Source: Trichoplusia ni
Lineage: Eukaryota > Arthropoda > Insecta > Lepidoptera > Noctuidae
Direction of reading: 5' to 3'
Length of the DNA: 64,000 nt
Assembly (NCBI RefSeq): GCF_003590095.1
Contig: NC_039488.1
Coordinates: forward strand, 13,826,001-13,890,000
Within the stretch, counting starts at the first letter, position 1, and each line of letters starts with the position of its first letter. The translations under genes and the position numbers were made by a program. Below are positions 1 to 12,939 of this stretch, piece by piece. Below the pieces are notes generated by a model. That model worked only from the letters and a program-made list of their open reading frames with translations, did not search any database and had not been told where the DNA came from.

Positions 1-689
1 TTCTATTAATAGATACATAATGTATATTCATTGATAACTGAATTTGTTGCTAGTTGTTACAGATAAACCAAGGTAATAATTAACTGTGTCGTTCAGTAAT
101 TTTTTGTTATGTGTAATTATAGATGAGATCAATGTGAACTACATGCAACTTTGGGTTGAGTGTCACTACGAATGTTTTGATCTTGAAGTAGCATCGCCAA
201 CATTACCGAGCTAAAAACTTAGGCATATACTCCTATCGTAAATAAATACAAAATCATATTACGCAATTCCACATTTGAACTTGAGTCATTTTAGTACATC
301 AATAAAAATAAAAAGAATTTAAGTTCCTCTCTTTCAAGAATGTACCGATTACGGTAACAATTGCATAAAAAACCTATTAGTTTATGTTTCTTTTATTTTA
401 CTTGTAAAATAGTCGCGGTAGGCCTATATCAGACTTGAAAGAGAATAAAATGACTAATATTGAGAAAATGATTTATTTTCGAAAAATCCTATTATTGCTC
501 TGCCAAAAGTCTTAAGATAAATAGCGTGATGTTTTTTTGTGTAAATTGATAACCGTGCTGCCTACTACTCAATGGGGAGAAAATACACCTCATAATTGTA
601 TTACACGATGTTACGGGTGAGTCCAAAAATTTAAAACTTTACTGCTCATGCCCCCTGCATAGTAGCGTTATGGTTTTTGTATATTTGTT

Positions 690-960
690 GTATCATGTGT
701 ACGCTAAGGCTCATGCAAAATTTGAACGAAATATATTCAGTAGTTTATGAGATAATTTGATATTTGTTTATAGATATAAAAGGCTCCTGCTCACCCCCTG
801 TAACGAAAAGCGGGATAATAAGTAAAAAGTATGTTGACCGGACCTCTTGTTGATATTCTCTGAAAATTTGAATCAAATCTATCCAGTACTTTCCGAGATC
901 TTTCCGGACATACATACAGACAAACAGACAAACAGACAAAAATTCTAAAAATCATATTTT
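690..960 (+). repeat. Diverged dispersed repeat
   Basis: The pattern AAAATTTGAATCAAATCTATC, CAGTACTTTCCGAGATC and ACATACATACAGACAAAC repeats partly within the block (similar phrases near 715-750 and 865-930). It resembles tails of common lepidopteran repeats. Confidence 0.4.
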
Positions 961-1268
961 CGGCATCGGAATCGTTCGTAGACCACGCTGCAATTATTCT
1001 TTTTAAAAAATATTCAAAGTACAGTTTTCACTTTTCTACAATTTTATTATAAGTATAGATGAAACGAATTTAAGGCTTGTATTCTCGCTAGTGACCTTGT
1101 GCATTTGGACGAGTGCGGGTTTGATTTAGATGCAGTATTTATACGGGACGCATTTTTAAATTACTATAGAAATCAGACATATTTTTAAAAAGTAGAAGTA
1201 ACCAAACCAAATCATTTTCCTTTGTATTGCAAAGCAGTAGATATTTTTCTAATGTTCTTTTATTAAAA

Positions 1269-1525
1269 ACTAGCTGTTGCCCGCGACTTCGTCCCCGTGG
1301 GTAGAAGATATAGGTTATGATTTATACCTGCTGAATTTTTTTCACATTTTCCTTTGTATTTTCGCTCCTATTAGTCGCAGCGTGATGGTTTATAGCCTAA
1401 AGCCTTCCTCGATAAATGGTCTATTCAACACAAAAATATTTTTTCAATTTGGATCAATAGTTCCTGAGATAAGCGCGTTCAAACAAACAAACAAACTCTT
1501 CAGCTTTATATATTGTATAGATATA
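1269..1525 (+). repeat. Lepidopteran dispersed repeat (TTGCCCGCGACTTCG type)
   Basis: Begins AACTAGCTGTTGCCCGCGAC and ends with AACAAACAAACAAACTC plus TATATTGTATAGATATAG. The order of blocks is the same as in the copies at 9.1, 52.3 and 54.3 kb but the interior differs. Confidence 0.65.
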
Positions 1526-2556
1526 GATAAAGCAGTAAAATGGTTTTATCTCTACGAATTGGAGGTGATTTGGGGAAGAAGGTGAACACGCAAGGAATAT
1601 CGTCAACGCAGGTTGATTGACGTTCCAATATGAAAGCAAGAAACATTGAAAACAGATTATTTTTTTATTACTTAGTGCAATTATTAAGTATCGGATTTCG
1701 TATTAAGTTTCAAGGTATATTGAGAAAAGCTTCGTTAAATACGTCTTTACCTTGGGCTTCTGAGTTTTTAATTTGGCTGGTGTAATCCAATAATAAATTA
1801 GATTTATTTTTCATCTAAAACACTTTTGGTTTGTGGAAATTAAAATCTAAGTTGGTTCTTTTAAGTACTCATCCGGCACCTGTTTCTATTTCTTGAATAA
1901 TCAGGAACAATAAAAATCGGTACATAACGACATAAAAAGAATGAATCAATTCAAACCACACAGGCATTTAACATTTTCGGAAGGAGACATTTCGTAGCTT
2001 GATTATTCCAAACATGAGGTTCATTCTCGTATGTTTGTTACAAATGTATAATTACATTAAACCTGCTAAAAGCTTCTAGGGTTTCAATTGTAATTATCAT
2101 CCATAATACACTTTTGTTAAAATATTTGACGCGGTCAAATTATTTGTATAGGATAGGACGTGTAATCGTTTTTCATTGTTTGCTTGGACCCTTGTAATCA
2201 ATTCCTTGGGTCTGTTCGGTCCCGTTTGATGAATATGTTAATAAAGATTACGTGCTGTGTTCGATGGAGATATAAAGGATCAGGTTTTTGGGATTGTTTT
2301 TTGTTCCAGTGGATTTGGTAAATGTTGTTGTGTGTAAGAACTGAGAACATGTAAATTAATATAGGTTCACTTGTTTTCAACCAGCTTTGCTGTAGGTGTA
2401 TGCGAACTTCTGATGGTAATATTGATATTTTTATTGGGAATGCAGGTCTATATTAAGCTGATACAGAGAACATTTAATTACACCTAGAGTATTCAATAAA
2501 CGGGGTATACCATAGAGTAGAGTCATTTTAAAAAAAGATAAAAATATAGTACTTAC

Positions 2557-2642
2557 ATTTAGTGGTCGTTTCGTCAGAGGCCGCAGCCTCATATTTCTTC
2601 TGATCACTCTCCGTCATGTTAGCGAACTCCTTCACTTCTCGA
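2557..2642 (-). CDS. Candidate internal exon, partial gene of unknown identity
   Basis: An 86-nt segment on the minus strand with acceptor ATTACCAG before 2642 and donor GTAAGT after 2557. One phase is fully open and reads REVKEFANMTESDQKKYEAA followed by ASDETTTK, a hydrophilic, charged stretch with coding-like composition unlike the AT-rich flanks. Neighbouring exons were not found in the window; they may lie left of it (3' side) or in the 2.6-6 kb interval (5' side). I do not recognise the protein. The other two phases contain stops. Confidence 0.4.
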
Positions 2643-5059
2643 CTGGTAATGAAAATACAAGTAAACCGAAACAATTTATGAATACGAAACTTTACTACGT
2701 TAAGTTCAACACAAAATCTCAGTCTTATCTTTTGCTACATAAAGTTGCTTATGTATCAACCGTGGCAGAGTTACGACTCTTATGAGTGACATATGTCAGA
2801 TACTTTATCAAAAAGTCTACAATAGTAGCATTAGCTTTTAATTTACAAATGATATGGAGATTTAGTTTTAGGTATGAATTTTCAGTGGGAAATACCTAAA
2901 CGTGCAGTAAGCTTCACCCGTTATGGCCTATGGCAGTAGGCTGTCTAGACTAGTCGGGTTATCTTGTCTAGCTTCAGTATTATTTTTTTGATTGGCTGTA
3001 CAGGACTGCCTATTCAAAGGTCTCTGGTCGGACATCCCAAAATACGTATCGACTTTTCGAATCGAATGTGCTTTTAGATATAAATTTCGTAGTTTCCGTC
3101 GGAAAGCAAGTAAAAATATAGATTCAGCGTCTAATCTCTCTCCGGTCGTGTCCCATTGCCGTCCCACTTTGAGGAGGTACGGATATCTGTGTTTGCGAAC
3201 ACATATCGTCACTTTAGTATGTCCAGTGCAGCTGTCTGGTGTCATTAGCTGCCCATCCAAAATCGGTCGTGGACGTTAATAGAATTTCAATTATTTTTGT
3301 CTTAATTAATAATTTCTTTAGAAAAAGTAGGTATCTTACCTTGCCTTCCATTCACTACAGCATTGCGTTCATTCAAACACAATTGTTACTATTGATCACA
3401 TCTTATTTCACAAATACACCGACGGAGTTCCAATCGGGACGGAGACTAAACATGTCAATACATTATAAGTAACTTCCGTTTGTAACCGAGATAGGAGGAA
3501 GAAAGGTATCGTTATGTACAAGAGTGGTCAATAACATGTTCCGATGTCTTATCGGGTCGCAGTTATCAACGACATAATAAATAAACAGTTCTGACACAAT
3601 TGTATCTTAATTTAATTTATTAAAGGAATTCATTAGCAGCTCTTAGCTGTTTCATTTTAGGTCATTGAAGTTTTATGTTCATTAAAAGTAGTTTCTAGCA
3701 TTTAAACTTTACTTAGTTGCTTATCGGTTTTTTTTAATATTCCAACCCATTGCCTTTTATCACCGCTCGTAATGAAATCAAGTCAGTTAGTACCCTCTCT
3801 TCTCGTTCACCATTTTTGATTATTTCTTTCGAAACGTCAGGCGGAATTGTTACATAAATAATTAATCGATTTAAAAAAAAAAATACCCACGTTTTTAAAT
3901 GTTCAGTTCATTAAAATTTTATCAAAATCAGGTCGAACCGTTTTCATTGTTGTATATTGCATTGTCATCGGGTTTCAGCCTGGTAACTTATCGGGAAGTG
4001 GCTCAAAATTGTGTTGCAAAAATCAAACCGGAACGACAAACAAACAAACAAGACAGTGAGTTTATAAAAACATGGAAAAAAATTGGAACTATAAAACTGT
4101 CCTTTATTAAGTGTAAATATAAAATGAGTATGATATTAAGGAACTAATTATTGAATTGTTTGGATAATCGAGTGGTATTTCGAGCTAACATTATATTAAG
4201 AACTATAACCGGCTGCAGTTTTATTTCTCGCTCTCGACAGTAATTCATGTAAAGCCCTGGTAAATTTGCCTTTTTTGCATGCATAAGTTATATTAATGGT
4301 AAGTACATAGATGTATACTTACCATTATATACTCTGGAAAAAAATGTTCTCTATCCAGATTGACACAGATAGACAGTTTGTCATAAATCAACAAGAATTC
4401 TAAGTTATTTATGTCTGATAGGAGAATGCCCATTTTTGGCCATGAAACGCCCAACGACATGCTTTTGTATAAAAATATGTCTTGTTTTATGTTAATTAAC
4501 CACGGTATTAATTTATCAAAATAAGATGGCAATATTTTTGTGAAATAAAAAGTACCGAAAGGATAAAAAAGAAATTGTTGACATCTGTAATTCATTCGTT
4601 TGTCAATCATTGTTGATCAATTCAAAAGATGATTTTATTTTATGATTTTTATAATAATTAACAAGTTAACAAGGTTTAACAAGCGCACTGCTGGCTGAAA
4701 TACAATTTATTTTTTAGTTCATAACAAAATGCTACTGCACAAAACAGTATAACTATAATTTTGTACATATAATATGGGAATTATTTGAATTTATTTTGGT
4801 TTCTTAAAGGGCCAAATATAAATAAAGTCAAAAATGAATATTTTTATTACGTTATACTCCTATTTGGGCATGTCATTCGTAGGTTTTTTTTTATGTAATA
4901 AAAGAGAAACAGAGACTTTTTAGATTAATTGATTGTTTGTCTGTTATGTGACAACGTCGAATCTTTTATGACAGCGTGAACTAAATAAAAATTACAAGAC
5001 ACATTCGTTTGCATTTGTATTGTTTTGCTTTCTTGCGGATTTGTTATTTAACGAGAAAG
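2643..5059. other. No gene seen
   Basis: AT-rich. A more GC-rich block at 3000-3270 is open on both strands but has no recognisable protein and may be an old repeat. A fragment resembling common lepidopteran repeat tails (AACGACAAACAAACAAAC) lies at 3900-4055. Confidence 0.5.
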
Positions 5060-5220
5060 CTTTCTTCGGACCCCGAGTTTTTTTTTACCCTGCTGACCAC
5101 GGCCTGAACATGGATCCCAATCCCGCTTCACACGATGACCCCTGCATGGACTTGGACTCGATACCCACTGATAATGACGACCCCAGCTCTCACATCGTCC
5201 AGAGTTCTTCCCAGCCCTGA
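5060..5220 (+). CDS. Candidate terminal exon or retrocopy fragment, acidic C-terminus
   Basis: Seen: an open frame ending at TGA 5218-5220 reads ADHGLNMDPNPASHDDPCMD and then an Asp/Ser/Pro-rich tail ending VQSSSQP. GC-rich codons contrast with AT-rich surroundings. An AATAAA lies 209 nt downstream (5429-5434), consistent with a 3' UTR. The upstream boundary is unclear: AG dinucleotides at 5058-5059 and 5076-5077 are weak acceptors, and a run of nine T follows the second. It may be the last exon of a plus-strand gene or a 5'-truncated retrocopy. A start at Met 5110 would give only 36 aa. I do not recognise the family. Confidence 0.35.
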
Positions 5221-6029
5221 GTAACTCATTTAAGAGGACGAGGAGAATTTTGTCTTAAATGTCACGAAAATATGAAGACAATTTTTAAAAATTGCAAAAG
5301 TGCGCATTCTTATACAACAATGAATTTGACCACAAAGGTAAATAGTTGATCAATGTTACCATGTGTCATGTCTTCCTTTAAGCAGTCCTTGATTATGAAT
5401 ATATTTATAACAGTAAAAATAATGTGAAAATAAAAACCAGTTTTATCTTAACAACCCGGACTTTTTTCTAAACTAATTCCTTAACCCTTTGATTCTTTAA
5501 TTTGCACGTTATCATTTCTGTATGCCTATCTATGTGTGCATCTAAGGCCGAGGTAACTATGGTCGGGGGGCTTTCCCCATTGTGAGTTTATTGCAAGTGA
5601 CAAATAAATGAAATAAAAGTTAACTAGTCTATGACTTTGTTAGGAAATGCAATAAGCGTAACTGTTAAATAAAAATATTCTAAAAACATTCATTTAAACA
5701 CTGACACAATCTCGGAGGAAAAAGGTCTGTCAATAAAATACTTTATCATGTTCACATTAAATAATTTATTAATTTAAATAATACTTAATACCTACTTAAA
5801 AATATTTAAAGATCTTACCAAGGCTTAAGGCTAAAAAAATTATCATACACCTTCGTTAAATATAATATTACGATCTAAATTCCATGAATATCACGTTTAA
5901 CATTGATAGACCATGATTAATTAGTGATTAGGACACGGATATACACATTATCAAGATTACAATTATTCACTAGAACCCTTAGTCATGATTATTGCTTTTT
6001 AAATATGACGTAATCGATGCAGAATTCAA

Positions 6030-6139
6030 GAAGTTCGGATGGATGCGCGCTGCCCAGGACCGGGATGGTTGGCGCTCTTTGGGGGAGGCCTACGTTCAGC
6101 AGTGGACGGCGATAGGCTGAGATGATGATGATGATGATG
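6030..6139 (+). mobile_element. 5'-truncated RTE-type LINE tail with 18-bp target duplication
   Basis: The 110-bp insert encodes the end of an RTE-clade ORF (KFGWMRAAQDRDGWRSLGEA, then YVQQWTAIG and stop), followed directly by a (GAT)n tail. AATCGATGCAGAATTCAA is duplicated exactly at 6012-6029 and 6140-6157. It lies about 80-150 bp beyond the poly(A) signals of the nrf-6-like gene. Confidence 0.88.
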
Positions 6140-6217
6140 AATCGATGCAGAATTCAATCACTTTTATTTGTAAGAAGTGACTCTTGCGATGCGATTTGCT
6201 TTCTCCTTCTCACAGTC

Positions 6218-6227
6218 TTTATTTATT
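6218..6227 (-). promoter_or_regulatory. Polyadenylation signals of the nrf-6-like gene
   Basis: Two overlapping AATAAA hexamers on the minus strand (6227-6222 and 6223-6218) lie 63-72 nt after the TAG stop at 6290. They imply a short 3' UTR of about 90 nt. Confidence 0.6.
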
Positions 6228-6289
6228 GTTTTTTCATAGTTTATGAGCTTGTTTCCCTAATTATATTTCAGTCTTTATTATGAATTCTT

Positions 6290-9200
6290 CTATAACGAAG
6301 TCTTAACAAAATTGTCTTCGTCTTTTATCACGGAAACTGGGTTTATAGATTCTACGGGCTTCCTTGGTCTTTTGCTGGTACCTGTAAAATATAATGTTCT
6401 CAGTTACACTTTGTTCTTAAGCAATGTTTTAAAAGCATTTTCTGTAAATAGATTCTGTTTTTAGACTACCAATCTCAATTGTGAAATATTAAAAAAAATA
6501 GAATTACTACTCTAACTAACGAAATCAACACGATTAATGATGAATAGTATTGCCTAATTTAATAGCACTGGAACACTGAGAACTGCTATTATCCCAAAAT
6601 ATGTTACTAAAGGGGGCACTAATTGTTTTTTGAAAGTTTGTATAGAAACCTTAACTTACCATTAAGAATCTTTTGGATGGTGGAGAAGGGTGCGTCGATC
6701 AAGACGCTCAGGATAAATGCGAAGAGGAATGATATGGAGATGTCACCAGCGAACCTGTACATCTGTGGACAAAATTATATAAAATTTCATTAATATCAGG
6801 AACACAAATTGACCAAGAAAAACTTGACAATATTAATTAAGTATTTGTAACAATTGCAGGCGAACTCAAGGAAACTTACATTTTTGCTTTCGGTGTAGTA
6901 GTAAGTCTTCAGCCAGCTTCCAGTACCAGTGAATATAACGGCCATATGAATCAGATACACGGCGTACGACAGACGAGCTGGTAGCTTCCAAATTTGGAGT
7001 GAGAGGAACCAGTTGATGGGGCCTGTGAAACGACATTATTATTAAATAAATATTAGCTTAAATAAAAAAAAAATCAATTAGATTTGAAACGTAGATATTA
7101 TTAAAACAATTCTGCTTACCGCCATAGCCGTGAACACAGGCAAAGATCAACCAGCCCAGACCAATGGCCCAGATGGAACGCATGTAGGAGTTCAGGAAGT
7201 TGTCAAAAGTCTGAGCGGTGTGGTCGAGCTGCATCACTGGGTAGATGGAGAAGATGCAGAACGCAAACATGGCGAAAGAGAGGCACCACAGGATCGCCAC
7301 GCTGATCTAAAAGGATAATCCAAATATACAACAAATTACCTAAAGCTATAAGGGAACTACCACTTACTAAGTTTAAAGGGGCCCTAAAGAAGTGGCTTAT
7401 TGAAAAATCTTTTTACAGTATCTCAGACTTCATGAGTCACAAATAATAAGTATTTTTGAAAGGTACATAATTGTTTGCTTTAGATTTAATTTGTTTTGGT
7501 TTTTTGCTTAGTATGTATTAGTTTTTGTTTGAGTTAATGATGTAATGTATAATTTTAGAGTGTTATTTTTTATGTTATAATTTTAAAGAATTTTAAATAT
7601 ATTATTTAAAAATAGAATATAATAAATAGAATTATAATTAGAAACTTAGTGTACCTACTTAGGCCTAAACCTAAGAAAATATTTGCATGCCTATGTTATG
7701 GCGGAATGTGCTGAACCATTTATTAATAATATATTACCACCAATATTGTAAATCATGTTTCAAGCAAAGAATAAATTATTTATTTAGTACATTCAAACTG
7801 TAGACAACTATAACACAATACATAATGAATACGTATTATGAAGAAGGTAGATTATCCTATGACAGTAATACTCACTTTAGAAATCCTGATCTTCTTATCT
7901 TTGCACAAGTACAGTAGGTAGCCGTAAACCATTCCAATAAAGAAAGGTGGAGCTCGGGCCAAAGTGTTGAAGTAGTAGTATTTTAGATAATCTGTGAATT
8001 CAGCTAAACGGCTGAAAATAACAAAAAAAATATTATTAAAAATTTCAATGTAGTTTCTTTAGAAGTAAGATCAAGGTTACCGATTGTAGAAACTTACCTT
8101 GGGTTAGCTAATGCAGCTGAGAAGTTATATAAGAAACTAAACAATGATGAGCCCACGAGAGACAGTAGAACGAAGGCGGTGAGAACTATCCAAGCGAGCT
8201 TCTCTCGGCCAAACAGGAAGACCAGGACTAGAGGACACACTATGTAAAGCTGAACATCCACTGATAGGTACCAGGTTTGTGGAAGGCACTGGAACAAAAA
8301 TATCAAGTATTAGAAATTTGACACTATAACATTCTCTTACTTTTTAAACGTTAATAATATTTGGAACATCACAATATACTTACGGTATTCAAAGGATTCA
8401 CGTAGTTCTGAATGTGCAGCAGTGCAGACCACCAGTAGTTTCTGCAATTTTCTGTGGCCAAAGCCTGGTTGATCCAGTAGGGGCCGTCCGACGCATGGTT
8501 GAAGAATGAAGCTTGGAGCAAGACCATGGCTGCCAGGAGTGGGAACATCCGGAGAAGCCGGTTCAAGTAGAACAGATGGATTGTCCGGATAAAACGCCCT
8601 GTAATAGAGAACAATTATGTTTAGTGATGATCGTCGATTGATGGAAAATAGCAATTCTTAATGACTTACATCATGTCATACACAAATTAGTTTTTAAATC
8701 GATGTAATTAAGTCCATTAACTATTCGGAATACAATGGTGATACTAATAATGAATGTAAAACAGACACATTTCATACAGCCATTTTATAAATAAAAACAC
8801 ATTATTTTTTCTTTCTATTAAATTTTTCATTATACTCAGTCTGGACCACCAATAAAAATCCATCATAAATCTAAACGGACATACAAACTTCATTTCGTGT
8901 TATCTTCAAACCACTTTTAGCTAGCCATATCAGACTATTTCGGTACAATGTAGTATCTCTCAAATGTGATAAAACTAATGACGATATTAGAGTGTGATTT
9001 GTAATCCATAATGGCCTTTCATAAGTTTACGGAAATACCAAGTTTGCGAAAATATTGTAACTGTAACATTATACTTCTATCTTATAGTATATACTAGCTT
9101 TTCGCCCGCGGCTTCGCCCGAGTCGAGGTCGGCTATATCGCGTTTCCAAGAGAACTCTTCAAAATCCCGGGAAAAACTATCCCATGTTCTTTCTCAAGGT

Positions 9201-12200
9201 CAACTCTATCTCTGTACCAAATTTCATTAAAATCAGTTCAGTGGTTTAGACGTGAAAGCGTAACAGACAGACCAAGTTACTTTCGCATTTATAATATTAG
9301 TAGGGATTTTAAATTATAAGGTGCAAGGAAACTTACTTCTGGAGATCTTTCCGATGACAGTGTAGACTGCTAGGATACCGCTCAGCATGAAGAACGTGTC
9401 TACAGTAATAGGCGCTGAAGTCACCCAGGTGCTGGAGAAATATGATAAACTCTGCAAGTGAAATATTTTAATTGGTTTAAAACGTAAGGTATGGATGTTC
9501 ATTTAGTCCTTCGAAATTTTATAAAACGCAAATAAAAATGATTAATAGCCCTGAACACTGATTAGCTATGAGCTCTTAATCTTAAAGATTTTCGAATATA
9601 TTACGAACAGATAATGTTTGGAAAGTGGTACAATAAAGATATACTTACAGCCATAAATTCTACTGTGTTATGAATGAAACCAATTAAGGTCATGCTGTAC
9701 GTGTGTCCGACCACGACCCATAGCATGGAGATGGCTCTGATGCCGTCCACGCATTCGAGCGTCCCGGGGGCGGAGCTGAAGGTCAACGTACGACGGGTGT
9801 TGGTGTAAACGGAGAAGCAGGCGTATAACTGATTGACCTGCCGGGCATCTGGAAAGAAATTGTTATGTTTTTTTAAAACGTTCACACAAAGATTGAGGAG
9901 ATTTTGGGGTCAAGAGATTTTAAGGCTACAATTATTTTTTCATAAAATATTTTTTTATTCAGATGTATAATATATTATGCGCCATTATTGTAATCTTACA
10001 AATGACTTTATCTATATTATTATGTATACAGTTAAGTAACTGCGCAGTGGCAGCTGTAGATACAGCAAAACAAACAGTCTTATATGATTGGCAAACTGTA
10101 TTATCAACAACTGGAATATTAAATAAAAATCTGAATGAAAAAACATGACTTGTTAAACTTACCCCGCTTTAGAACGAACGTTTGATACAAATCATAGCAA
10201 GTGCTCGTTATTGTCAGAAGTCCGATAAAACCGAAGATTACACTGGAAAAAATGAAGGTGTTAAATGAAAAGAATGTTAACAGAAAAATAAAAAGTTTGC
10301 CATATGAGAATTTCCAAATGAAGATACTTACATAGCGACTATATCAGCTGTTGCAAAAGGTTTATCATTAGGAAGCCGGCAGTAGTACTCATTATAAGTA
10401 AAGTTCACAAATGGGATCCTTGATTGGAAGAACTCGATCGCATGAGTAGGTGTGCACGCTTTCGGAATGCAAACTCCTATCATTGATCTAAGGTTTGCTG
10501 TTATGAGAATTGGGAAAACCCTGAAACAAATATTATCAATTATTACTTGCCGTATTACACAATATTAAACAATGATTTTGTTGCATTGTGTTAATAAAAA
10601 CAATATTCTTAGAACATTTTATTAATTAATCAATGTTTTGTTCCAATTCTATCAATATCAATTTAGGTCAGATTTTATTATCATTATAATATGCAGGAAT
10701 TATATTAATGTTGTTAATCCCACTAGATTTATTGTGTACTAAGATGTACGTACCTTGACTCAACTGGTTCACCCACTCCTGATATACCTCGGGCGTAAGC
10801 TTGCAGTCTCATGTAGTTTGCATATATCTTAGCTTGTTCTTCTGCGGGCGGGCCTGCAGGGGGGTCACCTGGTGCTTCTGTGGGTGGGGCTGCAGTAGGG
10901 AAGATTGGCAGCCAATCTTCTGGCCAACCATCCCCTCCCGGAATGGATGGGAATTCGGGAATCTCAATAGGATCCTGTTGCAGAGGAACCTGTATCGCAC
11001 AGTATTTCCCTTGGATGTCTACGTCCTGTATAACTTTGTTAATGCCGAGGCACTGGTAGTAGTCTCCAAAGTCGTGCCAGTTCCCTTGCATGAAGCCACT
11101 TGGAAACCTACCGCTGGCGTCGAGAACTGGAATAAAAATATAATTTTATTGAAAAACATGAATATTTAAAAAATATGGGGAGTAAGTTAAAAATATGGAA
11201 AGGAAATGTTAACGAAAACGTCAGTTGTGAGTAAGTAAGTTTGAGTTGTTCATACATGGTAGGATAATTTGAGAATATTGGTTATTTTAAAACGTAATGG
11301 AAGTGCTATTGGAATTTTTCAAATATCTGACAGTATTATGATGTCACTAGCGATAATGACTGAAATGTTCACTAATACGGATAGTCGTTCAAGATAGTTA
11401 GTTGATTAGCTCTTTATCACTACAATCACTTCGGAAAAATCAATTAATACTTGTATATTCTTGATTTTTTACCGTGACTTTGCGAATCATGGCAATTTTT
11501 ATCGTAAATTATTATAGAGTGCGTCTGAAAAATAACGTGAGCTGAAATCACGTGGAATTATTTTACCGAGAATTAGGTATGAACAACATTTAGATGTTCT
11601 TTCTTTTACTGTCAGCTTAATATTATGAAGTAAGGAGGTAAATAGAGAAGTAGGAGTTAACGATTTGAGATATAGATTTGCAGTATTTGACTAATTATAA
11701 ATACAAATGATAAAATGGAAATATTTTAACTTTCGACCATTGACCTCTGCATTTTAGTTAGCAAAGCGAACGGCGGGCTAAGCCAGGAGTCGCACTTGCC
11801 CTGTCTGAGGTCCACAAGCGTTCGTTTATCCTCTATACAACGAATGTTACATTTGCGTTTCAAGTTTGAACTCTAAAGCTTTCACGTTATGACTTGTTTT
11901 GGGAAATTACTTTTAATGTTTAGTTCTTATTGAACATTTGCTTTAACTTAAGTTATACCGCTCTCTGTTGTATCATAATCACACGTATATCTTATCGGCA
12001 ACCGCCGTTTATATTTAGTAAGTGTATCGTATGTTTTTTATTGCTTATTTTCACACCCACAATATAATAAATGATTTGTGGATTATATTTTATTGGATGG
12101 GATGTGAGAGAATTTATCACAACATGACAGTAGACTTGATTACAAACTTTTAACATGCATTTAGATGGAGAATAGAATGCAGATTTTTTTATATTAGTGT

Positions 12201-12912
12201 TACATTTGAGATGTCCAAAATGTTAAAAATCAGGTAAAGTTTTGTTTTATGGCACGTTCTTATTTGTTCCTCACCAAAATCAGTGGCCTGTACTGTATCA
12301 TTGTAGATGAGCGACGGCGCATAACTTTGCATAGTGGTATCTCACTTCCACAATTGCCTCAATCTCGCGGCGGATTCGAAAGCAGATAGCAAAACAATTA
12401 TACAATAACGTCTGTCTAAAAATCCTCAATATACTCTAATATGGCATTATCCCGTCTCTGCACTAATTACTATACGTTTTTAGATTAACATCGGATTAAT
12501 ATTCCGTATTAAGATAACTCGGGTCAGAGATTATGACGTATGAGTAACATTTCCACCTGCGCATTTGTTGATAAAGCATAGCCCATGTACGTCAATAATG
12601 ATTTATCAATATAAATAAATGCATTTCAGATTGCATTCAATTTTTAGGATTTTAAAGTATTTGAGTCACATTTTTACTGGGTCAATGATTTTTTTGAGAA
12701 AATAACTATAAATAGAGGTACTCACATTCCAAATAGTCGGTGCCATTAGCCAATAGCGAGAGCTGCAGGTTACATAGTTCTTGGTTCAACACATCCTCGT
12801 ACAAATCCTGGTCAAACGCACTCCTATAGTCCACTTTATCAGCACGCAATTGATTATTACCGTACACCCCATGTAGGAACAAGAAAAACAATATATAGGT
12901 ATGAACACCCAT
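6290..12912 (-). CDS. nrf-6: Nose resistant to fluoxetine 6-like membrane acyltransferase, 13 exons, 736 aa
   Basis: Seen: thirteen in-frame GT-AG exons on the minus strand, 5' to 3': 12912-12726, 11126-10754, 10520-10332, 10242-10163, 9848-9649, 9451-9337, 8598-8384, 8288-8098, 8011-7876, 7306-7120, 7022-6880, 6762-6660, 6381-6290 (TAG). The 2,211 nt give 736 aa. Residues 1-18 are a signal peptide. About 60-215 form the cysteine-containing extracellular NRF domain (LDASGRFPSGF at 64-74; GVCIPKACTP near 202). About 305-705 form an acyltransferase-3 domain with many membrane segments: DGIRAISMLWVVVGH with Arg314 and His325, the family's catalytic pair; VDTFFMLSG at 360-368; QTWYLSVDVQLY at 457-468. 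The tail is short and charged. Family knowledge: C. elegans NRF-6/NDG-4 affect lipid and drug uptake in gut; the acyl acceptor is unknown. Odd: a proline-rich insert at about 114-160. Insects carry many paralogues, so the symbol names the family, not a proven orthologue. Confidence 0.95.
7320..7640 (+). mobile_element. 5'-truncated jockey-type LINE tail in intron 9
   Basis: The frame from 7327 reads YNKLPKAIRELPLTKFKGAL, then KKWLIEKSFYSISDFMSHK and TAA at 7444-7446. This is the typical C-terminus of lepidopteran jockey/CR1-like reverse transcriptases. An AT-rich 3' UTR of about 190 bp follows. It lies antisense to the host gene, starting about 13 bp from the exon 10 acceptor. Confidence 0.75.
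9093..9305 (+). repeat. Lepidopteran dispersed repeat in intron 6
   Basis: ACTAGCTTTTCGCCCGCGGCTTCG at the start and ATAATATTAGTAGGGA at the end, with AAAATCAGTTCAGTGGTTTAG inside: the hallmark blocks of a very abundant lepidopteran repeat. It ends about 31 bp from the exon 6 donor. A shorter copy of the same subfamily lies at 29405-29511. Confidence 0.7.
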
Positions 12913-12939
12913 CGCGTCCGATTCTACCGACCACTACAA

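Larger units (their letters stand above)
1..2556. other. AT-rich DNA with two repeats, no gene seen
   Basis: Apart from the repeats at 690-960 and 1269-1525, I see only AT-rich sequence with short fortuitous frames. It could be intron of the minus-strand gene suggested by the exon at 2557-2642. Confidence 0.6.
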
